From: Candidatus Magasanikbacteria bacterium RIFCSPHIGHO2_01_FULL_41_23
Lineage (GTDB): Bacteria > Patescibacteria > ABY1 > Magasanikbacterales > UBA922
Reading direction: 5' to 3'
NCBI GenBank assembly: GCA_001782805.1
Contig: MFPT01000014.1
Location: forward strand, 1 to 6,954
Length of the DNA: 6,954 bases
Part shown: positions 1 to 4,774 of the stretch, piece by piece
Layout: each line of letters begins with the position of its first letter
Position numbering within the stretch: the first letter of the stretch is position 1
Program-made: the position numbers and the translations under genes
Notes under the pieces: generated by a model
The model's database searches: none
Told to the model about the DNA's origin: nothing
What the model saw: the letters and a program-made list of their open reading frames with translations, nothing else

Positions 1-2
1 AA

Positions 3-50
3 TTGTCCAGTGCTACCGGTGGAAATGCGGATATTCCCGATCAAGGTTAG
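3..50 (+). CDS. 3' end of an upstream gene, cut by the window edge
   Basis: One forward frame entering from the left edge reads LSSATGGNADIPDQG and stops at TAG (48-50), 32 bases before the first complete pilin gene. The small, polar, glycine-rich tail resembles the C-terminal tails of the pilin paralogues downstream, so it may be another member of the array. Only 15 residues are visible, another frame is also open here, and no domain can be recognised, so both the frame and the product are uncertain. Confidence 0.35.
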   Translation: MSSATGGNADIPDQG

Positions 51-82
51 GTTTAATAATTATTTTTTTAAATTTTATTCCT

Positions 83-502
83 ATGGCAAAAAATTGGTTA
101 AAAATGTTTTTTGTAAGTATTTCGGCGTTTGGTATGCTGGCACTGGTTCCAGCCGCGGCTATGGCAGCAGCGGATGAGTGTGTAATTGATACAGTCAATG
201 ATCCGTTAGGTCTTAATTGTGTTGGACAAGGAACAGGAGGAAGTTTAACCCAGAATGATCCGCGTATTATCGCGGCCAGAATTATTAATGTGGTTTTGGG
301 AGTCCTTGGTACTATTGCCACTGTTTTGATTTTTTACGCCGGTTTTCTGTGGATGACTGCGGCCGGTAATGAGGAACAAATCACCAAGGCCAAAGGTATT
401 ATGAGCGCGGCCGTGATTGGTTTGGTAATTATTTTAGCCTCTTATTCCATTTCCACGTTCCTTGTCAAGAATATAACTAGTGCCGTAACCGGAACACCGT
501 AG
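83..502 (+). CDS. VirB2/TrbC-like T4SS pilin paralogue P1
   Basis: A 139-residue small membrane protein of the VirB2/TrbC-like 'T4SS pilin' type frequent in Patescibacteria. Residues 1-30 form a signal peptide (K near the N-terminus, hydrophobic core, A-M-A before the likely cut). The mature N-terminus has two cysteines (C33, C46) that could pair. A Q-N-D-P-R motif (57-61) leads into membrane helix 1 (about 66-92, with F-Y-A-G-F-L-W-M), a polar loop (93-105, A-A-G-N-E-E...K-A-K) and helix 2 (106-127, I-G-L-V-I-I-L-A-S-Y). Both mature termini are expected outside the cytoplasmic membrane. The D-P-R entry motif is shared with P6 and P7. No Shine-Dalgarno precedes the ATG; the upstream bases are almost all A and T. 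The fold call is firm; whether it builds a conjugation-like pilus or another filament is inference. Confidence 0.85.
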   Translation: MAKNWLKMFFVSISAFGMLALVPAAAMAAADECVIDTVNDPLGLNCVGQGTGGSLTQNDPRIIAARIINVVLGVLGTIATVLIFYAGFLWMTAAGNEEQITKAKGIMSAAVIGLVIILASYSISTFLVKNITSAVTGTP

Positions 503-507
503 TCGGT

Positions 508-550
508 TTATTGTTCCCAGTCCCGAATTAATTCGGGACTGTCACAATAA
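508..550 (+). repeat. Long palindromic hairpin between P1 and P2
   Basis: Positions 518-541 form a perfect 24-base palindrome (left half CAGTCCCGAATT). Outside it, TTATTGT (508-514) pairs with ACAATAA (544-550) across a small internal loop. It starts five bases after the P1 stop and ends 17 bases before the P2 start. No clean T-run follows on either strand, so an mRNA 3'-end stabiliser, a processing site or a dispersed palindromic repeat is more likely than a classical terminator. Confidence 0.6.
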
Positions 551-567
551 TCTGTATTCTATATTTT

Positions 568-1152
568 ATGCGTTGTCGTTTTCTTAGTTTAATTTTTATT
601 GGTCTCACGTTATTTTTTTCATTTCCCTCGTTTGCTTTGGCTGACGAAGGCAATTATGGTTTGGATGCCACGGCAAGCGCAGCGGCTATTCCAATGGGCA
701 AAAGTGTTACGACGATTATTGGAGATGTTGTTGGTACGGCTTTGTCCTTGGTATCAGTTTTGTTTTTTGGTTTAATGTTGTACGCCGGTATAAAGTGGAT
801 GTTGGCGCGCGGGGATGAGGGTGAAGCTACCAAAGCGCTGGATACAATTATGGCCGCGATTATTGGTTTGGTGGTTGTGTTGGCTTCGTATGCGATTACG
901 ACGTTTGTGTTTAAGAGTGTTGGAAGTGGTGGTGGAGGCGGTGGGGGGGGGAGGAAACTCCACAAGCACAAACAAGTGAATGTGAAACTAATTATGGTAG
1001 CAAAGGTCTTTCTTGTAATGAAAAGGTTAGTTGTAAAAAAGATAAACTCGTGGATGGTGTTTATATTCAAAACAAAGGCACACTCGGAACAGACCCAAAT
1101 ACTTATTATTATGTTGCTAAACAGTGTCCCGGTTCTACATATTGTTGTATAA
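568..1152 (+). CDS. VirB2/TrbC-like pilin P2, cysteine-rich tail out of frame
   Basis: The first 120 residues are a typical member of the array. They comprise a signal peptide ending A-L-A (23-25), a short mature N-terminus, membrane helix 1 (about 52-79, L-Y-A-G-I-K-W-M), a polar loop (R-G-D-E-G-E-A-T-K-A-L) and helix 2 (about 93-115, I-I-G-L-V-V-V-L-A-S-Y-A-I-T). A polyglycine linker follows, encoded by G-rich codons ending in nine Gs (943-951). After this the annotated frame becomes a basic, low-complexity tail of about 65 residues unlike any pilin tail. The -1 frame instead encodes a cysteine-rich domain (separate entry). The gene is therefore either switched off for its tail, frameshifted by programme, or carries a homopolymer error. 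Restored, it would run to 1178 and give about 203 residues. No Shine-Dalgarno is visible. Confidence 0.8.
   Translation: MRCRFLSLIFIGLTLFFSFPSFALADEGNYGLDATASAAAIPMGKSVTTIIGDVVGTALSLVSVLFFGLMLYAGIKWMLARGDEGEATKALDTIMAAIIGLVVVLASYAITTFVFKSVGSGGGGGGGGRKLHKHKQVNVKLIMVAKVFLVMKRLVVKKINSWMVFIFKTKAHSEQTQILIIMLLNSVPVLHIVV
943..951 (+). repeat. Nine-G homopolymer at the P2 frame break
   Basis: An uninterrupted run of nine Gs lies in the polyglycine linker exactly where the two coding frames of P2 meet. Ten Gs, or seven, would join the pilin domain to the cysteine-rich tail in one frame; nine does not. An all-G run can also act as a -1 ribosomal slippery site. Runs of this length commonly mutate by slipped-strand mispairing and are also prone to miscalling. 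Confidence 0.85.
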
Positions 1153-1178
1153 AAAGTACAGGAACTGGTGGAAATTAA
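951..1178 (+). other. Out-of-frame cysteine-rich C-terminal domain of P2
   Basis: Read one base back from the pilin frame, the sequence after the G-run gives about 75 residues. These begin E-E-T-P-Q-A-Q-T-S-E-C, contain six cysteines including a C-C pair near the end, and finish G-T-G-G-N before TAA (1176-1178). The composition (T, S, G, N, Y, K, paired cysteines, no hydrophobic stretch) suits an extracellular disulfide-stabilised domain. It matches in style the tail of the next gene, P3. It has no start codon or ribosome site of its own, so it is read as the displaced end of P2. Confidence 0.75.
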
Positions 1179-1391
1179 AATAATTCAATTCAATATTTAT
1201 TTCAGTAGTAGTTAATTTTCTTTTCAGTAAAACTCGCTATTCTTTTACCCTCCCAGTCTCTATCCTTATTGATATATTAAATCTACTTTAACCAAGTAAG
1301 TAGTAAGAAAGCTCATGCACATTACTGAAAACAAAATTACCTATTACTGAAATTACCCTAATGCAACACCAAAATATTCAATTAATCTTTG

Positions 1392-1472
1392 AAGCAAACT
1401 GGAGCGATGATTTTTTTCTCGATGCCCGAGCTCGGTCGAGTGGTCGAGAAAAAGATCTCGCGAAGTTTGCTT
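1392..1472. repeat. Large nested hairpin upstream of P3
   Basis: The outer arms AAGCAAACT (1392-1400) and AGTTTGCTT (1464-1472) are perfectly complementary. Inside, GCGA (1404-1407) pairs with TCGC (1458-1461). TTTTTCTCGA (1413-1422) pairs with TCGAGAAAAA (1444-1453). The loop contains the perfect palindrome CCGAGCTCGG (1426-1435). The 81-base structure ends 57 bases before the P3 start codon. It could be a 5' leader RNA, a terminator or processing element for P2, or a small palindromic mobile element. Confidence 0.65.
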
Positions 1473-1510
1473 AAGACTTAGGAAAGGGAGTTTGTCTAAG
1501 ACTTAGGAAA
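1464..1510 (+). repeat. Two tandem 22-base repeats before P3
   Basis: Two units (1464-1485 and 1489-1510) match at 20 of 22 positions with a 25-base period. The shared core is TAAGACTTAGGAAA. A weaker third unit appears to run from about 1516 across the P3 start codon. The first bases of unit one also form the right arm of the preceding hairpin. Tandem sites right before a start codon could be operator sites for a regulator; this is inference. Confidence 0.6.
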
Positions 1511-1529
1511 AACCGATTTTGCTTACGAT

Positions 1530-2627
1530 ATGAAGAAACTATTTATCACTTACGCGCTTGTTACTGTACTATTTTTAACACTTCCTATTATTGTCGATGC
1601 CAAAAAAACATTAGCTGACGCGGATTCAGCTTTAGTAGATGTAGTTGGTCCAAGTGGAATTGATGAAAGTGATATTGGCCAAGCAGCAGGATCGGTAGTA
1701 CAAGGAGTTTTGGGCGCAGTTGGTTTGTTATTTTTTTGCTTGATGGTCTATGCAGGCATGGTCTGGATGACTGCGCAAGGCGATGACGCGCGCGTAACCA
1801 AAGCGCGGGATACAATCATTGCCGCGAGTATTGGTATGGTGATTATCGTTGCTTCGTATGCTATAACCAATCTGGTGGTTGAACGGATAATTAATACTGG
1901 CAAACCAATAGTTGGTGGAGCTTCAAATGATCCGGAGGCTCCCAGTCCAAATACAATTGGTGGCGAGGCGCTAGGATGTTGTATATTGCCGGTAGATTAT
2001 TTTTCGCTTGGTTCTGCTATTCCATCAGTGGGTTCTGAAACAGATTGTGATAATAAAGCTAAGGAAATACTGGGAGATAGCTTTGTCACTGACTATGGTA
2101 AGACATGGAATTATTATGAAGGTGAAGGATTGGGAACAACCGAAGCTTGTGTGGAAATTGCCAAATGTTGGGTAGGGAATGCCGGAGTGTCAAGCGAGAA
2201 TGCCTGTATTAAAAAAATAACAGATAAGATAGAATTAAACGCAGAGATACAGGCCGCCAAACAAGCAGCGGCGGATGCGGCAGCAATAGCAGAGGCGAAA
2301 AAAGATTGGAAGTGGTGTATCATAGACAAAGAATGCGTGGAAGGAAATCCTACATATTGTCCTGCAGACGTTTATAATATCTTTAATACTAAGGATGAAT
2401 GTAATGAGGCTCTCTCAACCCCCCCCCAATTTAAAGAATGTATGTTAAATACTCCAGATCCCTGCTTAATTATTTCACAAGAAAATTGTACAAAAGAAAA
2501 ATTTTGTCAAAAGAAAGATAGTAAATGTGTAACAAGTATAACAGAAGCATTTTGTAACGCTTCGTCTGAAGTTGATTGTGGAAAAAAAGAAAGCGATGGT
2601 GAGGCCTGTATCTTAAAAAATATATGA
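1530..2627 (+). CDS. Pilin P3 with large cysteine-rich ectodomain
   Basis: A 365-residue fusion of a VirB2-like pilin module and a long cysteine-rich tail. It has a signal peptide (about 1-24), membrane helix 1 (about 52-80, V-Y-A-G-M-V-W-M), a loop (A-Q-G-D-D-A-R-V-T-K-A-R) and helix 2 (about 95-116, A-S-Y-A-I-T-N). From residue 120 a proline/glycine linker leads into some 220 residues with 18 cysteines (150, 151, 173, 207, 213, 226, 263, 269, 277, 291, 304, 312, 320, 326, 333, 342, 350, 360). This is interrupted by an alanine-rich, probably helical segment (237-258). Pilin topology puts the tail outside the membrane, where the cysteines could form disulfides. The protein is two to three times the length of its paralogues, suggesting a minor pilin, tip or adhesin. 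Its TGA overlaps the ATG of P4 by four bases. No known domain was recognised in the tail. Confidence 0.8.
   Translation: MKKLFITYALVTVLFLTLPIIVDAKKTLADADSALVDVVGPSGIDESDIGQAAGSVVQGVLGAVGLLFFCLMVYAGMVWMTAQGDDARVTKARDTIIAASIGMVIIVASYAITNLVVERIINTGKPIVGGASNDPEAPSPNTIGGEALGCCILPVDYFSLGSAIPSVGSETDCDNKAKEILGDSFVTDYGKTWNYYEGEGLGTTEACVEIAKCWVGNAGVSSENACIKKITDKIELNAEIQAAKQAAADAAAIAEAKKDWKWCIIDKECVEGNPTYCPADVYNIFNTKDECNEALSTPPQFKECMLNTPDPCLIISQENCTKEKFCQKKDSKCVTSITEAFCNASSEVDCGKKESDGEACILKNI
2419..2427 (+). repeat. Nine-C homopolymer inside the P3 tail
   Basis: Nine Cs encode T-P-P near residues 297-299, within the cysteine-rich part. In the present length the frame stays open for 66 more residues with eight further cysteines. 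Losing one C leads to a stop (TAA) seven codons beyond the run; gaining one gives a stop (TAA) two codons beyond it. The tract is thus in an 'on' length, opposite to the G-run of P2. Confidence 0.75.
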
Positions 2628-2998
2628 AAAAATACATTAAACATTTTCTATCAGCATTGTATCTTGGTTTAGTATTTAGTGGCTTGTTATTTGCCGTACC
2701 AACATTTGCCATAGGCATAAAAGATCAGACAATATTTAAGTCCATTGCCAGCAAGGCTGGAGTCTCTGGCGGAGATGTTGAAAGTGTAGTTGGAACTGTC
2801 ATAAAAGCGGTTTTGAGTGTGACTGGCTTGATTTTCTTAATTTTAATGGTTTATGCGGGAATTTTGTGGATGACAGCGCGTGGTGAAGAATCAAACATTG
2901 AAAAAGCAAGAAATATTATTCAGGCGGCGTTGATTGGTTTGGGAGTTACGGTTAGCGCGTACGCGATTACGGTGTTTGTTACGAGTCAATTTAAATAA
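2624..2998 (+). CDS. VirB2/TrbC-like pilin paralogue P4
   Basis: A 124-residue pilin, the shortest of the array and close to a bare module. It has a signal peptide (about 1-29, ending P-T-F-A), a short polar mature start (G-G-D-V-E-S), membrane helix 1 (about 56-83, V-Y-A-G-I-L-W-M), a loop (A-R-G-E-E-S-N-I-E-K-A-R) and helix 2 (about 98-119, S-A-Y-A-I-T-V-F). It ends four residues later with no tail. The ATG overlaps the P3 stop as ATGA, so translational coupling with P3 is likely and the start is well fixed. The lack of decoration suggests a major subunit or a partner of the tailed P3; this is inference. Confidence 0.85.
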   Translation: MKKYIKHFLSALYLGLVFSGLLFAVPTFAIGIKDQTIFKSIASKAGVSGGDVESVVGTVIKAVLSVTGLIFLILMVYAGILWMTARGEESNIEKARNIIQAALIGLGVTVSAYAITVFVTSQFK

Positions 2999-3034
2999 AA
3001 TCTTTAAGGAAATTAAAATAAAAATTCCTTGCAT

Positions 3035-3102
3035 AACTTTTTCTGGCTCACGTCGTAAACTCCGTGCCCAAAAAAGTTATATCCAGTCCATTTTTATTTT
3101 AA
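3035..3102 (+). repeat. Hairpin repeat, copy 1 (upstream of P5)
   Basis: AACTTTTTCTGG (3035-3046) and the following CACG pair with CGTGCC(C)AAAAAAGTT (3063-3078) around a ten-base loop. Ten bases later comes TCCATTTTTATTTTAA (3087-3102). A second copy at 4693-4774 shares CTTTTTCTGG, GTGCC, AAAAAAG and the whole 16-base tail in the same order. It occupies the 120-base gap between P4 and P5, where no gene or clear promoter is visible. It may be a terminator/processing hairpin or a dispersed intergenic repeat. Confidence 0.65.
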
Positions 3103-3118
3103 TCAATACATATCTAAT

Positions 3119-3538
3119 ATGAAAAAAAGAAAAATAATTTTCGTTTTGACCGGATTTATTAGTTTTATTTCATTTTTTTTAGTATCTGTGCCAGCGCAGG
3201 CAATTGATTTGGGAGTCGATAAAGCAAAAACAGCAGCTACTGGCGCCGGTTATGCCGAAGCAACAGAAACCACATTAGCGCAAAACATTGGTACGATAAT
3301 TCGTGGAATTTTGACGATTACCGGTGTTATTTTTACCGCGTTGGTTTTTTACGCGGGAATTTTGTGGATGAACGCGCGTGGCGATGACGCGCAAGTGGAA
3401 AAAGCCAAAGATATAATTGAAAGTAGTATCATTGGTTTAATTATCGCCTTGGCTTCGTTTGGAATTACCAGTTTTGTGATGAATAATATTGCCAGTAAAA
3501 CTACTCCATCATCGGCAGTGGCTCCTAAAGCTGAATAA
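3119..3538 (+). CDS. VirB2/TrbC-like pilin paralogue P5
   Basis: A 139-residue pilin with a basic N-terminus (K-K-R-K) and signal peptide ending P-A-Q-A (25-28). The mature start holds a G-A-G-Y motif (42-45). Membrane helix 1 is about 57-84 (F-Y-A-G-I-L-W-M), the loop is A-R-G-D-D-A-Q-V-E-K-A-K, and helix 2 is about 101-121 (I-I-G-L-I-I-A-L-A-S-F-G-I-T). A short S/T/P-rich tail follows. It is nearest to P4 and P3 in the helix 1/loop region, consistent with tandem duplication. It heads a tight three-gene run: P6 starts four bases after its stop. No Shine-Dalgarno is present; the ATG follows an AT-only stretch. Confidence 0.85.
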   Translation: MKKRKIIFVLTGFISFISFFLVSVPAQAIDLGVDKAKTAATGAGYAEATETTLAQNIGTIIRGILTITGVIFTALVFYAGILWMNARGDDAQVEKAKDIIESSIIGLIIALASFGITSFVMNNIASKTTPSSAVAPKAE

Positions 3539-3542
3539 AAAT

Positions 3543-3998
3543 ATGATTAAGCATAATTTTATTTACAAACTATTTTTGGCCGGTTTTTTTGGTTTTGGAC
3601 TTTTAATTCCGGCTTTGTCTCAGGCGCAAATTACTGATGCGGCGGTAACTTCATATAAAACTCAACTGGAGGCCGGAGCAGTTGGAGCAGGATTAACCAC
3701 TGCCGAAGACGCCAAAAATCCGATTGATCCGCGAATTTTGGCCGGACAAATCATAAAAGTTATACTTCAGGTTTTAGGAACGTATTTTGTTATTTTAGTT
3801 GTTTTGGGAGGTTATCGTTTAATCAAAGCCGATGGTGACACTAGTAAGATTGAACAGGGCAAAGAAACAATTCAAAAGGCCATAGTGGGATTGCTCATTA
3901 TATTGGCTTCATATAGTTTGGCCACTTTTGCCACCAAACAAACAATTCAAGCCATAAATAATGCCGGTCCCAAAACCGGTTTTGATCAGCAACTTTAG
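3543..3998 (+). CDS. VirB2/TrbC-like pilin paralogue P6
   Basis: The ATG at 3543 is preferred over an in-frame ATG at 3489. It begins the signal peptide directly, sits four bases after the P5 stop, and avoids a 50-base overlap with P5. The 151-residue product has a signal peptide ending L-S-Q-A (25-28), a G-A-G-L motif (48-51) and I-D-P-R (61-64). Helix 1 is about 68-92, with L-G-G-Y-R in place of the usual Y-A-G-x-x-W-M. The loop is A-D-G-D-T-S-K-I-E-Q-G-K and helix 2 is about 111-131 (I-L-A-S-Y-S-L-A-T-F). It and P7 form a branch (D-P-R, G-Q-I/L-I-K-V, G-G-Y) distinct from P2-P5. The R and K at the end of helix 1 are unusual for the array and may mark a different position in the assembly. 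Confidence 0.8.
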   Translation: MIKHNFIYKLFLAGFFGFGLLIPALSQAQITDAAVTSYKTQLEAGAVGAGLTTAEDAKNPIDPRILAGQIIKVILQVLGTYFVILVVLGGYRLIKADGDTSKIEQGKETIQKAIVGLLIILASYSLATFATKQTIQAINNAGPKTGFDQQL

Positions 3999-4001
3999 TG
4001 T

Positions 4002-4508
4002 ATGAAAATTTTTTTGATTTTATTTAGTTTCCTGTTGAGTTTGGTGATTTTGCCAACAACAGTTTTTGCTGAAGATCCTGCTCCTACTACTCCGCCTCCG
4101 GCTGAAGCTGTCGTCCCACCGCCTCCCACGCTTCTTGAACAGATAAATGCACAAAATGAATCGTTTGCCGGTGAAAGCGGCGCCGGATTGAGCGCGGCTG
4201 ATCCGCGTTTGATCGTTGGTCAATTAATAAAAGTTTTATTGGCAATTACCGGTACTGTATTTACCTGTTGGACTTTTTATGGCGGTTATTTAATTTTCAG
4301 TTCGGCCGGTGACAGTGAAAAAGTTGAACATGCCAAAAGTATTATTTTGAATGGGGTGATTGGTATTATTATAGTGCTTTCTTCCTACGCTATTACGCTA
4401 TTTATATATAAAATGTGGGTCAAAACTCAAGAAGATCCTAAAGCGGATGATTTTAATGTCTATATTACTCCGGATAATGATTATTACAATAAGGATCCGT
4501 TACTGTAA
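4002..4508 (+). CDS. VirB2/TrbC-like pilin paralogue P7 with proline-rich N-terminus
   Basis: A 168-residue pilin, last of the array. It has a signal peptide ending V-F-A (21-23) and a proline-rich mature start (26-43). A G-A-G-L motif (60-63) and A-D-P-R (66-69) follow. Helix 1 is about 72-99 with Y-G-G-Y, the loop is S-A-G-D-S-E-K-V-E-H-A-K, and helix 2 is about 114-138 (L-S-S-Y-A-I-T). The acidic, tyrosine-containing tail of about 25 residues (D-N-D-Y-Y) is not seen in the others. It follows the P6 stop by three bases without a Shine-Dalgarno and shares the D-P-R/G-Q-L-I-K-V branch features of P6. The proline-rich segment could span the wall or mediate contacts; that role is inference. Confidence 0.8.
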   Translation: MKIFLILFSFLLSLVILPTTVFAEDPAPTTPPPAEAVVPPPPTLLEQINAQNESFAGESGAGLSAADPRLIVGQLIKVLLAITGTVFTCWTFYGGYLIFSSAGDSEKVEHAKSIILNGVIGIIIVLSSYAITLFIYKMWVKTQEDPKADDFNVYITPDNDYYNKDPLL

Positions 4509-4550
4509 AAAACGGTTTTGTAAAAATAACTTTAGTACTGGCTAATAAAT

Positions 4551-4579
4551 TTGACAAATATTTTTCCTCGTCGTATAGT
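4551..4579 (+). promoter_or_regulatory. Sigma70-type promoter of an intergenic RNA
   Basis: TTGACA (4551-4556) and TATAGT (4574-4579) are separated by exactly 17 bases, close to the bacterial consensus. Transcription would start near 4586. The only element downstream on this strand is the small structured RNA and its terminator; the next gene is convergent. Confidence 0.75.
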
Positions 4580-4585
4580 TTAAGT

Positions 4586-4667
4586 ACTTTTGGGGTAACC
4601 CACCGATCCGGAGCTTTGGCTCTGGTGATGATAACAGAGCTCGAGTAAATTCTCGAGTTTTTGTTTT
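4586..4667 (+). ncRNA. Candidate small structured RNA, about 80 nt
   Basis: A complete transcription unit lies between convergent operons. TGGG-GTAA-CCCA (4591-4602) is a hairpin with a GNRA-type tetraloop. CCGGAGC (4608-4614) pairs with GCTCTGG (4619-4625) across TTTG. GCTCTG (4619-4624) can alternatively pair with CAGAGC (4635-4640), so the two stems exclude each other. The terminator hairpin follows directly. A tiny frame, ATG at 4628 to TAA (M-I-T-E-L-E), ends in the terminator loop and may be chance. I do not match it to tmRNA, SRP RNA, 6S RNA or a riboswitch I know. A regulatory RNA acting in trans is plausible; the transcript start is inferred from the promoter. Confidence 0.55.
4640..4667 (+). 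terminator. Intrinsic terminator of the small RNA
   Basis: CTCGAG (4640-4645), a six-base loop TAAATT, CTCGAG (4652-4657) and then TTTTTGTTTT. The stem can extend with A-T and G-T pairs into the T-run. It also lies downstream of P7 and would stop read-through from the pilin array. Confidence 0.75.
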
Positions 4668-4692
4668 ACTCGGATAAAATTTCACTGCAAAT

Positions 4693-4774
4693 CTTTTTCT
4701 GGACACTCATAAAGTCGTGCCAAAAAAGCTTTAGGAGTTTATCCCGACTTGTCGGAATTCCATTTTTATTTTAA
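4693..4774 (+). repeat. Hairpin repeat, copy 2 (at the glycosyltransferase 3' end)
   Basis: CTTTTTCTGG (4693-4702) plus CAC pairs with GTGCCAAAAAAG (4717-4728). The identical 16-base tail TCCATTTTTATTTTAA (4759-4774) follows. Compared with copy 1, the spacer before the tail is about 20 bases longer and includes the palindrome CCGACTTGTCGG (4744-4755). The tail runs over the stop codon and last two codons of the convergent glycosyltransferase gene. The hairpin may serve as that gene's 3' end. Confidence 0.6.

Larger units (their letters stand above)
1179..1529. other. 351-base gap with repeats upstream of P3
   Basis: No convincing open frame is present on either strand. The left half is AT-rich and holds TTTTCAGTAA (1221-1230) and its exact inverse TTACTGAAAA (1322-1331). 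ATTACTGAAA occurs at 1321-1330 and again at 1343-1352. The right half holds a large hairpin and tandem repeats, listed separately. I see no good promoter for P3, although a gap of this size after P2 suggests that P3-P4 are controlled separately. Confidence 0.5.

Noticed and set aside
13..321. Open frame on the - strand opposite P1
   Set aside because: It lies antisense to a clear signal-peptide/pilin gene, has no recognisable domain and is a composition shadow.
654..1070. Open frame on the - strand with a polyproline stretch
   Set aside because: The prolines are simply the complement of the P2 glycine codons; the frame has no other gene-like property.
2934..3122. Short + strand frame bridging P4 and P5
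   Set aside because: It overlaps the P4 end out of frame and crosses the hairpin repeat; composition is random.
3489..3542. Upstream in-frame start for P6
   Set aside because: It would add 18 residues before the signal peptide and overlap P5 by 50 bases; the ATG at 3543 fits the packed gene spacing.
4628..4648. Six-codon leader peptide M-I-T-E-L-E inside the small RNA
   Set aside because: Too short to support, and there is no downstream gene for it to attenuate; noted only in the RNA entry.
4586..4667. Fluoride (crcB) or other riboswitch
   Set aside because: A TGATGA stretch after a hairpin recalled the fluoride motif, but the first loop lacks the required pseudoknot bases and no gene follows in the same direction.
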